Source: Polyrhizophydium stewartii (Eukaryota; Chytridiomycota; Chytridiomycetes; Rhizophydiales). From it: a stretch of 16,536 nucleotides of DNA. The DNA is taken from NCBI GenBank assembly GCA_027604665.1, contig JADGIZ010000298.1, positions 1 to 16,536 of the forward strand. Reading direction: 5' to 3'. Of the stretch, positions 1 through 7,506 are shown in pieces. Both the position numbers and the translations under genes were made by a program. The notes beneath the pieces are model-generated. The model was given only the letters and a program-made list of their open reading frames with translations. It was not told the origin of the DNA and searched no databases. How positions within the stretch are numbered: position 1 is the stretch's first letter; the number at the start of each line of letters is the position of its first letter.

Positions 1-247
1 TCTCGGTCCAGTGTGTAAAAACGCTCGCAAAACCCACAAAACCGCCGCCAGAGCCCGCAAACGCCGCAGGATGCGGCAGAACAGCTGCACGAAGGACTGC
101 AGCCGCTTCAAGCAGCACAAGAAGCGGTTTCCGGCACTCCAGTCGCCGATATCGGTCGTATATGCGCACTATGCTGCGCAGCTCGGTGAATCGGCACCGG
201 AACGCGCGGAAACCGCTTCGAGGCCGTGCGTGGCAGGCCATTTGCAT
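1..247 (-). CDS. possible 5' end of an unrecognised gene leaving the left edge
   Basis: On the minus strand an open frame starts at ATG 247-245 (a second ATG is at 241-239) and stays open to base 1. It gives about 82 residues: a basic start, then a hydrophobic, Ala/Leu-rich stretch and a Gly-rich segment (AFAGSGGGFVGFASVF). It could be a membrane or organelle-targeted protein. I do not recognise the family. It would lie head-to-tail 188 bp behind the NOG2 stop, a spacing normal for this window, with an A/T-rich patch just upstream. A competing plus-strand frame (11-412) is also open but is basic, Cys/His-rich and not protein-like. The assignment rests only on composition and an open frame at a contig edge. 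Confidence 0.25.
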   Translation of the reverse strand, partial: MQMACHARPRSGFRAFRCRFTELRSIVRIYDRYRRLECRKPLLVLLEAAAVLRAAVLPHPAAFAGSGGGFVGFASVFTHWTE

Positions 248-434
248 GCAGCAACGCTAGCAAAGCTTTTTATTTTTCACTTTCATGCCTTTTTTGGGCA
301 CTCTTTTGCGACACGCAGACGAATATGGAACCTGAACAACGACTTGTTTGTATTCCCACTCTTTGCCAATTCTGACGACAAACAATTCTCAGAATTATAT
401 GGTAAGATGTGACATTTATAACCGCATTTGCTGT
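248..434. other. intergenic region downstream of NOG2
   Basis: This 187-bp A/T-richer stretch follows the NOG2 stop codon. On the NOG2 strand it holds a TATAAA (420-415) and an AATAAA hexamer (274-269). The AATAAA could be the NOG2 polyadenylation signal, about 160 nt past the stop, or an A/T-rich promoter element for the possible gene starting at 247. No convincing coding sequence is seen here. Confidence 0.4.
269..274 (-). terminator. candidate AATAAA poly(A) signal for NOG2
   Basis: A canonical AATAAA hexamer in an A-rich context lies on the minus strand downstream of the NOG2 stop codon (435). It is the only perfect hexamer I noticed between NOG2 and the left edge. Because it also lies just upstream of a possible minus-strand ATG at 247, a promoter role cannot be excluded. 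Confidence 0.3.
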
Positions 435-3054
435 TCATTCAACACGCCACTTGTTTCTGCCCTTGCCTGCCGCCTTGGGCACCGCCTTGGGCACCGCCTT
501 GGGCACCGCCTTGGGCACCGCCTTGCCCGAGGAACTCTTTGGTGCATCAGATTTTTTGTTACGATTGCGGTTCTTGACGTTGGCATCCTTGTAATAGTGC
601 ACGCCGACTTTTTTCTTGTTGGTGGTCATGCGCGGCGTCTTCTTGCGACGCACGTCGTCTTCGCTGTCGCTCTCGAGCGCCTTCGCTGCAGGCCTTTTTG
701 CCGGTGATGTCGACGTTCTCGATGCTTCGTCGGCCTGGCTTTCGTCGCTCTCGTCTTCGTCACCCGAATCTGCCCTGTCGCCCTCCTCATCCTCGTCCTG
801 CACATCCTCTTCGTCGGACGACTCGTCGCGCCAGCGAGCCCCACTTGGCGCCGCGTTTGTCGTGTCGTCGTCCGAGTTCGCGCTGTCAGAGTCCTCGCTG
901 CCGTCCGACCGGGCATCGGAGGAGTCGGCTGCGGTGCCGGCCGCAACCGTGTCGTCGTCTGTGATTCCGGCCCGCTCCTTTTCGTCCTCGAGAAACTCGG
1001 TCACGACCCGAATCTTGCTCATTTTCTGCTCAACGCGCGGCATGGTGTTGACGTTGGCGGGCTCCCCTGCCTCAGGCGCCGCCTTGGGCAGCGTGTAGAA
1101 CGGGATTTTGCCGCGGATCCAGTCATTCAGGACCATCTTTGCGATCGCCGTGACGTCCGGATCACCGCCCTGGATGCCGCCAGCAGCAGAAGCGGTGCGT
1201 CCATGTCAGTCAAGGATGCAGCGGCACAAGGCAGTCGACTCTCCGTACACACACACCTTGAGCAGCTTGCCGTATTTGACTGCGACTTTTGCAAGAAAGT
1301 CGTAGTGGTCCTTCCACGAGTCGACGCCATACGTCCGAGCAAGGTACTCGGGGCGGACGCGCGCGAGGACGGCCGAGACGTGTTCCTCGGGAAGCGTCAG
1401 ATTCTCGACGCGCACCACGCCCTTGAGCACAATGTCTGTCTCCGAGTCGTCCGACGAGCCGTACACGACGCCAGGGCAGTCGATCAGGTAGATGCGCTTC
1501 ATGAGCGTAATGTACTGCCAGACCTTTGTCTCGCCGGGTATAGGCGCCACGTTGCAGACCTTTTTGCTCTTGAGAGTATTGATGATGGAGCTCTTGCCGG
1601 TGTTGGGGTAGCCGACGAGGCCAACCGAGATCTGCTTCTTGTCCGCGTGCAGCTTGCTGAACTGGCGCAGCAGGTTGATCAGCGCCGACTTGCCAAACGG
1701 GTTGGTGATGCTGGCGTGAAAGGCGACAGTCGGGTATTCGGCCTCGAGAATGCGCTTCCATTTTTCCTGGGCACCAGCGGAGCGGCGTCTCTGTGCGTCA
1801 GCGCTGGGCACGCAACCAGCTTTCGCGACCAACCGTCGCACTCCAGCGCGGCAGAGCAAGATGTGTGTCCAAGATTACTAAAGGAGGCGCGTGGAATAGC
1901 GGCGCCTCCTTACTCTCGCGGACCGTCCGTGCTCATTCAAGGCCCTCAGAACGAGGGCCGGGCGAATGAATAGGCTGCTCTTCCACCGTTGTAACTGACG
2001 AAGCGCACAATGGCGTGCCGAGGCACTCGCGCACGTCCTGACTTAACGGTGGGACGACAGGGGGTCGGATGCGACGGGGCAATGCGGATTATACTACTCA
2101 CCGTCACCCAGCTCGGGACAAGGTCGCACTTGTTGATGACAAAGATCATGTGCTTGTGGCGCGCTTCCTTCTTCAAGTGGCGCTCGACGTTGGGGCAGCG
2201 CGTGCCGGCGGGATCGCGGGCGTCGAGCACGTGGATGATGACGTCCGAGCTGTCGATGACCTTGTACAGCTCGTTCCATATCCGCTTGGACTGGCCCTTT
2301 TTGAAGATGGGGTTGCGCGCCTCCGGGATCGTGCCGTCCTCGTTGACCTTGAGCCGCTCGTCCTTGTCCACGTCGTAGCTGTCGATCCGGCTGTCGGCCA
2401 GCGACGCCAGGTCCTCCATCGACGCTGCGCCGACCTTTGGGCGCTTGCGCTGAGCTTTCGGGCCAAATGTGTTGCCAAATGTCTCCACCTCGAGCAGATG
2501 CATCTGCGACTGCTTCTGCTGCTCCGAGACAAGGCCGAGCGGCAACTGCTTTGTTCGCAGCACGAAGCTGTACGGGTCGTTGAGCCGCGTCGACATGGCC
2601 TCGCGAAACGCATCCAGCTCCTTCTGGCCGACCACCCGAGTGTTTTCTGGGCACCGCCAGCGGCCGCAGAAAAAGAAAAAAAAAAAAACCAAGACCAGCG
2701 CACGGCAGTCAGCAAGAACAGCGACGGTGCTCGCGTGCGGGCGGCGAATGGGTCTGCGAGCCCTGGCGTGCACGGAAAGAGGATGGTGCGGCATCAGGCA
2801 CACTCACCAAACCAGCGGCGGTCCGCCTGCACGCGCGCCTGCGTGCCCGGAGCCAGCCGGCTCTGGAACACGGCTGCCTTGACGATCTTGCCCTCCGAGT
2901 TGCGCACGGGCTTGCCGCCCTTGAGCATGTTCACCTGCCGCACCTGCTTTGCATTGCGGTAGAAGTTGACGCCCTTGACGTGCGTGACGTTCGTGAGCGA
3001 GTGGCCCGAGGCGCCGAGCTTGGTCGACGCGCGCTCCTTCTTCTTGGTGCCCAT
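435..3054 (-). CDS. NOG2: nucleolar GTP-binding protein 2 (NOG2/GNL2/NGP1), circularly permuted GTPase
   Basis: NOG2 is a nucleolar/nuclear GTPase that joins late pre-60S ribosomal particles and acts as a checkpoint before their export. Four exons are read on the minus strand: 3054-2808, 2646-2102, 1766-1257 and 1169-435, giving 678 residues in frame. Introns are 161, 335 and 87 nt; the first has a long pyrimidine tract before its acceptor. The N-terminal NGP1 domain is clear ([22 protein letters not shown]). The G motifs come in permuted order: G4 NKCD (254-257), G1 GYPNTGKSS (316-324), G2 around PIPGET (339-344) and G3 DCPG (360-363). The C-terminus is strongly acidic, then basic, and ends with KAVP repeats and KWRVE. 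One junction gives WFENTRVV where the family usually has Gly for Glu. ATG 3054 is chosen because [10 protein letters not shown] starts the conserved domain. The gene is divergent from SPF27, 129 bp away. Confidence 0.95.
471..525 (-). repeat. 12-bp tandem repeat encoding KAVP units in NOG2
   Basis: Four exact copies of a 12-bp unit (cgccttgggcac on the plus strand) run from 471 to 518, with a partial fifth copy to 525. Read on the minus strand they encode four Lys-Ala-Val-Pro units close to the NOG2 C-terminus. The copies are identical at DNA level, which suggests recent slippage expansion. The repeat lies in the basic tail, outside the GTPase domain. Confidence 0.9.
1881..1911. repeat. 10-bp inverted repeat (hairpin) in NOG2 intron 2
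   Basis: AAGGAGGCGC at 1881-1890 is matched by its exact reverse complement GCGCCTCCTT at 1902-1911, with an 11-nt loop. It lies inside the 335-nt second intron of NOG2, next to two further hairpins. In the intron RNA (minus strand) an ACA triplet follows about a dozen nucleotides after the stem. Confidence 0.85.
1930..2052 (-). ncRNA. candidate intron-encoded H/ACA-like small RNA in NOG2 intron 2
   Basis: Read in the sense of the intron (minus strand), hairpin A has a perfect 8-bp basal stem (2052-2045 with 1990-1983). Next comes an internal loop of 7 and 6 nt, then stacked upper stems GACG/CGTC, GCGC/GCGC and GTGC/GCAC. One nucleotide after its base comes AGAGCA (1981-1976), which fits the H-box consensus ANANNA. 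Hairpin B follows: a 6-bp outer stem (1969-1964 with 1938-1933) and a 7-bp inner stem (1959-1953 with 1947-1941). This order resembles an H/ACA guide RNA, which is often hosted in introns of ribosome-biogenesis genes. Against it, no ACA box directly follows hairpin B; the nearest ACA lies after the third hairpin (1881-1911). The folding is by eye only. The alternative is unrelated intronic foldback. Confidence 0.25.
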
Positions 3055-3183
3055 TGTCGAGCGAGGAAAATCAGCTGGCGCTGACTTTGGGCACTGGCCA
3101 GAAACCGGCGCAGCGGCGCAACCTGAGGGCGGCGACCTGCTCGGTCTTGGCCTGCCCTCGCCCGAGGACACGCACTTGGCGCC
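3055..3183. promoter_or_regulatory. bidirectional promoter between NOG2 and SPF27
   Basis: Only 129 bp separate the start codons of the divergent NOG2 (minus) and SPF27 (plus) genes, so both 5'UTRs and both core promoters must lie here. No clear TATA box is visible. It contains a 16-bp motif (3097-3112, GCCAGAAACCGGCGCA) repeated exactly at 7556-7571 in the NDUFAF1/Air-like divergent region, in the same orientation and at a similar distance from the minus-strand gene's ATG. Confidence 0.6.
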
Positions 3184-4133
3184 ATGGAGGACGTGGTTGT
3201 GGACAGGTGCGCGGCGGCGGTCGTGTTGCCGCCGGTCGGCCGGCCGGCCGCTCAGCGATGGCGCCTCTTGAATCCCTCGCGGCTTGCGCGGTCCCTCTGA
3301 CGCTCGTCTGCCCCAGCTTGCCGTACATTGATCCGGACTACGACCCTGCCGGTGCGTTTCCTGCAGCCTGCAGGCGTTCGGCCTGCCCGCAGACCACCCA
3401 TGGCCCGCCCATGCGTCGTGGCCGCGCGCCCGCCGCCGCTGACTGCCGTACTCAGTTGTCCAGGCGCTTATTGACGAGGAGTTGCGCACGCACTCTGCGC
3501 GGCGGCCGAGCGCCGACTCGATCGCCCACTCCGAGCCCGCACTGTTCAAGGTGCGCATGGTCCGACGCTCCGCACACCGCACTGCAGACCCTGACGTGCC
3601 TTGTGAGACAGGACCGCCCCGGACTGCGATCCCTCCTCGAGAGCGCTGCGGCTGGAAACAAGATCCATGCTATCGACACGCAGCGCTTCAGACTCGAGGG
3701 GCCTGTCGATGGACAAGCGTGGGACCGTGCCATCGCAAACGCAACCTCGCAGCTTGAGCACCAGAACCAGCGCCTGGTCAACCTCGAGCTCGTGTCCAAG
3801 TTTGGCGCAAATGCATGGCTGATTCACAACTACCAGCTGGAAGCCGGGATCCGCGTGCTGAAGCGCCAGCTTGAGATCTGCCTCGAAGAAACGCAGGCAG
3901 TCAACAAGGCACGCAAGTCAGATCAGGTTGGCATCGGCGCCTTGAGCATCATCTCAGACCGCTGCTCACATCAACCGACTGCGCAGATCCACGCCAAACC
4001 GACTTTGTCCTCCCTGTCTGAGCGATGGACGCAGCTGATCAACAGTATCGTTGCCTTGCGCATGGAAAACGACCGCCTGGACGCGGTGCTCTCTGCCCAC
4101 GGCATTAGCCCGCTGGCGGACCCTGCTCGCTGA
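3184..4133 (+). CDS. BCAS2: pre-mRNA splicing factor SPF27 (BCAS2/Cwf7), NineTeen complex subunit
   Basis: SPF27/BCAS2 is a core helical subunit of the Prp19/CDC5L (NineTeen) complex, which activates the spliceosome. Five exons are read: 3184-3206, 3317-3351, 3456-3550, 3612-3926 and 3987-4133, giving 204 residues (human BCAS2 is about 225). The N-terminus VVVDSLPYIDPDYDP only becomes legible after splicing the 23-nt and 35-nt exons. The C-terminal half (QLEHQNQRLVNLEL, then GANAW, then a coiled coil) matches the family. Introns 1 to 3 carry CTGAC shortly before the acceptor. Intron 4 (3927-3986) is 60 nt, has no stop codon and has donor GTTGGC. It is removed here because the spacing from RK to the conserved Trp (RKSDQIHAKPTLSSLSERW) then matches the family exactly. 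The acceptor of intron 3 could instead be at 3583, adding residues. Confidence 0.9.
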
Positions 4134-4214
4134 GTGCAGGCGCGACTCGCGCTTTCCCGGCGAGGACAGAAAGTAAAGCATCTTTCGTGTTTGGTTCAGT
4201 GAAAGGCACCAGCC

Positions 4215-4851
4215 ATGAACGACTTTAGCGACTACGAGAGCTTCAGACCCAACATGACACGGGAGGAGGTGCTGGTGTGGTTCCAGCGTCGCCTCAACCG
4301 CCCGCCAGAGGCGTTCGACATTTACCAGGTCGGGTCGCACGCACGCTGCCTTCACGCGCCGTGCTGACAACAGCTGCGCACATTGCTGGATCGCGGCCGA
4401 CCACGGGGGTAACTTGGACGGCGCGACCGTGTGGGGGTTGCTCGCCACCAGGTCGCAAGAGACTTTTACCAACTTGGCGCCTACTCTCGCGCCCTCATCT
4501 GCTTGCAGCAATACGTGTGTCCGCGCACGCTCGCAGCGACGTTATCGTTGAAAGTCTGACAGCGAGCTTTACTCGGAATGCGCGACTAGGTAACTCTGCC
4601 AGGAGCCGCACTCCCAGGGCGGCACCTTCTTGGATATTGCTACCTAAATCTCGGCGAGTCCGAACGTGCGTTGCGGGAGTTCAAGAAGTGCGTCAAGGGT
4701 AGGTGTTCGCTCAAAGCCTTGTATATGTGGGCCGAGTTGCTGACGGCCAATCTGCGCTGTGCCAGAGGGCTACCACGACGACTGGCAGCTTGTCATCGAG
4801 CTCACCGTCGAGATCGAGGCGAAGCGCCGACAGGAGGCCCTGAACGCATAA
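4215..4851 (+). CDS. small TPR-repeat protein of unknown function
   Basis: Five short exons (4215-4328, 4374-4408, 4460-4514, 4590-4698, 4766-4851) give a 132-residue protein. The first exon encodes MNDFSDYESFRPNMTREE and an amphipathic segment (VLVWFQRRLNRP). The centre has TPR signatures: LGAYSRAL...LQQYVTLPG followed by LLGYCYLNLGESERALREFKKC, with the alanine, glycine and proline spacing of a TPR hairpin. The C-terminus is a charged helix ending EAKRRQEALNA. I do not recognise the family; TPR pairs normally serve protein-protein contacts. Exon 1, the TPR exon (4590-4698) and the last exon are secure. The 45-nt and 51-nt introns bordering the 35-nt exon are inferred from frame and are the weakest junctions. 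It lies 81 bp after SPF27 and 143 bp before guanylate kinase, on the same strand. Confidence 0.65.
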
Positions 4852-4933
4852 CAAAGGAGCATGAGCTGGCTTGCAGCGTCATAAACCCTTGGTCTGAATC
4901 GCCGTGTCGCGGGCGAGGTTTGCTCCACGGGCT

Positions 4934-4980
4934 GCCTGATTTCAGGCGGGTGGGGTTGGCTGTCAGAGTCGCCAGCCAAC
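4934..4980. repeat. two short palindromes upstream of guanylate kinase
   Basis: GCCTGA-TT-TCAGGC (4934-4947) and GTTGGCTG, a 10-nt spacer, then CAGCCAAC (4955-4962 and 4973-4980) are perfect dyads lying 15-61 bp before the guanylate kinase ATG (4995). They may be binding sites for dimeric regulators or 5'UTR hairpins. No family of factor can be named from the sequence. Confidence 0.5.
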
Positions 4981-4994
4981 TTTTGAGCCATCAG

Positions 4995-5880
4995 ATGTCA
5001 TCGCCACTTGTCGTTTCTGGCCCGTCCGGCTCGGGCAAGTCGACGCTTCTGGAAAAGTGAGTTGTCGCAGGGCACTGCGAGCGGGCGCTGGGCGGCGCCG
5101 GGCATGGCGACTCCTAGCTGCGCTGACCCCCGGTTGAAGGCTCTTTGCCAAGTTCCCTGACTCGTTCGGCTTCAGCGTCTCGCGTGCGTGGCCGTGCTCG
5201 TGGCGAAGACACTGAGGTGACTGCTGACGACCGCGGGCCGCCCACGGGACTGCAGACACGACGCGGCAGCCGCGCCCGGGCGAGACTCCGGGAAAGAGCT
5301 ACCACTACATCTCCCGCGAGGAGTTTGATACCATGGTGGCCGAGTCCAAGTTCATCGAACATGCCGAGTTTTCTGGTGCGTCTCGGGCGATGGAAACTGA
5401 TTACGGACCGCGCTCTAAGACGAAATGCCGGCTCGGCAGGCAACTGCTACGGAACGAGCATTGCCGCCATCGAGGCCGTCAAGGCGTCTGGAAGAATCTG
5501 CGTGCTGGATCTCGAAGTCCGCGGCGTCCAAAGCATCAAGGCGCTTGGCCTCGGTGCCAAGTTTCTGTGCGTGCTGACGGGTTCGTGTCTGGTGCGAGTG
5601 GTGCTGACTGGCGCGCAGGTTCATCCAGCCTCCATCCATCGAGGCGCTTGAAAAGCGTCTGCGCGGTCGCAACACCGAGACCGAGGAGAGCCTCGCGAAG
5701 CGACTCAAGTCTGCGCAGGAGTCGCTCGACTACGCCGCCCAGCCCGGGTCATACGACAAGATCATTGTCAACGAAGACCAGGACAAGGCATACGCCGAGC
5801 TTGAGGCGTTTGTGCTTGCAACGTGGCCGTCTCTTTCCCAGGCTGGCGCCAAGCGTTCCAAGGTGTGCGTGGTGCTGTGA
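4995..5880 (+). CDS. GUK1: guanylate kinase (GMP kinase) with C-terminal CaaX box
   Basis: Guanylate kinase (EC 2.7.4.8) phosphorylates GMP or dGMP with ATP, feeding GTP synthesis. Five exons (4995-5056, 5140-5183, 5256-5375, 5440-5566, 5619-5880) give 204 residues, the normal size for a eukaryotic enzyme. The P-loop GPSGSGKS is at 9-16. The GMP-binding region follows ([11 protein letters not shown], with GKSYHYIS and [15 protein letters not shown] residues), then [16 protein letters not shown], and the lid with its basic residues ([13 protein letters not shown]). Introns are 52-83 nt, and those before exons 2 and 5 have a clear GCTGAC. The odd feature is the tail: past the usual end near FVLATWP it continues to KRSKVCVVL and stop. 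CVVL is a CaaX motif, and Leu at the last position favours geranylgeranylation, so membrane attachment is plausible. The AAG|GTGTGC at the tail could look like a donor, but no usable downstream exon exists before the next gene. Confidence 0.95.
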
Positions 5881-5927
5881 GGCGGGCAGTCCGATAAACC
5901 ATCTTGCCCAAAACTAAATCATCCGCG

Positions 5928-6597
5928 ATGCCGCCCGAGCGGGCAACCGGCCACAGCAGCGCCCACCACCTCTGCGCGTGCGGCGACTGCGCTCAGACTG
6001 CCGCGGTTGTTGCGCAGAGAGCCTGGCGCGGCCACGTCGTGCGTCGGCAGATGCAGACGGTCCTCGCCCGCAGCGGCGCCGACTTTGAGGCCATTGCCCG
6101 CGCTATCGACTTTGCTGCGTGTCCGAAGCAGCGGGACGACGCGGCCGCGGCGTCGCATCCCACGGCGCCTGCCGCTGCTCCGCCGCACGCTGTTGACGGC
6201 GACATCGCGGGTCATGCCCCGACACCTGTGCTTATCGACAAGGGTATCGACAGCCAAGAACTCACAAGCATAGATACCGCAGCACAAAGCAGGCGCGCTA
6301 GACTATCGCAGCTGCTGCTCAAGCGAGCTCGCCTCGCAGAAGAGTTGGACGCCCTTCGCTTCCAGCTGCACTCCCGAGAGCAACAGATATGTAAGTTAAT
6401 GGCCGTTGGCTGAGGGGATACATCCATTTATGCCTTTTTACTTGACTCAGCATGCTGACGGTTGTTGTTCTGCAGATTCTGTCGCTGCTGGTTCTGCTGC
6501 GCCGCCTTCTCTGCGGATGCCCCACTCAGCCACGATAGCGGCTGTTGTGCGAGCGGCACCATCACGTCATAGTCGCCAACTGTCTCTGGGGTGTTGA
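5928..6597 (+). CDS. IQ-motif and coiled-coil protein of unknown function
   Basis: The start is ATG 5928, 47 bp after the guanylate kinase stop. Exon 1 (5928-6390) encodes 154 residues. There is a Cys/His-rich start (HHLCACGDC), one IQ motif at about 28-40 (VAQRAWRGHVVRR, a likely calmodulin or EF-hand light-chain site), an Ala/Pro-rich linker at 70-100, and a leucine-heptad coiled coil at about 122-150. A textbook intron follows at 6391-6475: donor GTAAGT, branch GCTGAC, T-rich tract, acceptor TGCAG. Splicing joins exon 2 (6476-6597) for 194 residues in total. Unspliced, the frame ends at 6413 after 161 residues. Exon 2 is antisense to the NDUFAF1 tail and looks low-complexity, so the true C-terminus is uncertain. 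The family is not recognised beyond the IQ motif. Confidence 0.65.
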
Positions 6598-7506
6598 TGG
6601 CCTTGATCCAGTCGAGCTCGAGCGAAAAGTCGCCAGGCTGCCGCATGATCGAGAAACCGATTGTCTTGACCTCTGCTCGGTTCATACCCATTTGTCTGGG
6701 CTGGACGAAGCCATGACTTGTGAGCACAAAGTCGCGGAAGGGAATCTGCATGCGCAGCGTCAGCGCCGATCGGCCAAACGCAGACCGAAGCTCGCCCTCC
6801 TTCTGCACAAGCGCCTTCGCACCAATACTGTCTCCCACTCGCCGGGCTGTTGGAAATAAAGGCGATGCTGCCATATCTGCGACGGAAACACCGACTCGGT
6901 TTGCAAGTTGACAAACCACTGGTTGTGGTCGCCGCGGGCTCGCACGGCGAGGTATCGGAACATGGATGTGTCCATGTGCGGCCGATGAAACAGTGTGAGC
7001 GGCTTCTGCTTGGACCGAATGCCAGCGTAGCCACTTCGGTTGATGGTAGCGTTGGCCGGGAGCTCGGTCGATATGGTGCCCCAGAACAGTGCTGGTGCAG
7101 TGTCAGCGCCTCGTGCCTTGTGCTCCCTGTCGCCACGCCCCCACGAACAGGTGCACCAACCAGTGTTCTCAGGCGTCAGGCCCCAGTTGGCCTCGGAGAG
7201 ACCACCGATATCTGCGTCTGATCCCACGACCCACTTCTCGAGCTCATGCGTGCTGTCGAAGGCGAAGAGGGGCTTTTCGAGCTTGTAGGTCAAGTCGGCC
7301 TTGAGGGCTGCCGGCGGCCGACCGAGATCGCGGCCGACGGCCACAGGCGCTCCGCGGGTCAGAGGGGCGGGACTCGCGGCACTTGTGTGCATGCTCTGCG
7401 CGAGCGCCGCACCTGCCGTGGTTTCCGTCTTGACATAGTCGAGCGACCGCTGGAAGTACTCTGCGACGAGCTGGAGCCCTCTCCCCAGCGGCCTGATCTT
7501 GGACAT
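6428..7506 (-). CDS. NDUFAF1: NDUFAF1/CIA30, mitochondrial complex I assembly factor
   Basis: CIA30 is a mitochondrial matrix-side chaperone for assembly of respiratory complex I. Exons 7506-7161, 7091-6823 and 6745-6428 give 310 residues. The CIA30 domain spans about 85-275: FDSTHELEKWVVGSDADIGG, then WGLTPENTALFWGTIST, RSGYAGIRSK, YLAVRARGD, GEWETVLIPFRDF and TIGFSIMRQPGDFSLELDWI. Intron 1 (7160-7092) is 69 nt, stop-free and a multiple of three, with donor GTTGGT and branch GCTGAC; splicing it restores ENTALFWG. Intron 2 (6822-6746) is 77 nt. After the domain a Gln/Asn-rich tail runs to 6428, antisense to the end of the IQ gene. ATG 7506 (MSKIRPLGRGLQL) is chosen. A presequence-like MRRFLATTMTP from ATG 7572 could join through a 30-nt GT-AG intron (7539-7510), but that ATG lies inside a motif shared with the NOG2 promoter. 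Confidence 0.9.

Noticed and set aside
1881..1911. GC-rich hairpin read as a bacterial-type intrinsic terminator
   Set aside because: The setting is a eukaryotic intron, there is no downstream T run in the transcript sense, and bacterial terminators are not expected.
2669..2688. A-rich tract taken as a poly(A) tail or retroposed copy
   Set aside because: On the NOG2 strand it is the pyrimidine tract just upstream of the intron 1 acceptor.
1203..2962. Plus-strand open frames of 256 and 297 codons
   Set aside because: Both are complements of NOG2 exons and introns; the GTPase motifs are on the minus strand.
4277..4702. Continuous 141-codon plus-strand frame over the TPR gene
   Set aside because: It is in a different frame from the TPR signatures (ALICLQQYVTLPG, LLGYCYLNLGESERAL), crosses inferred introns and has no protein-like pattern.
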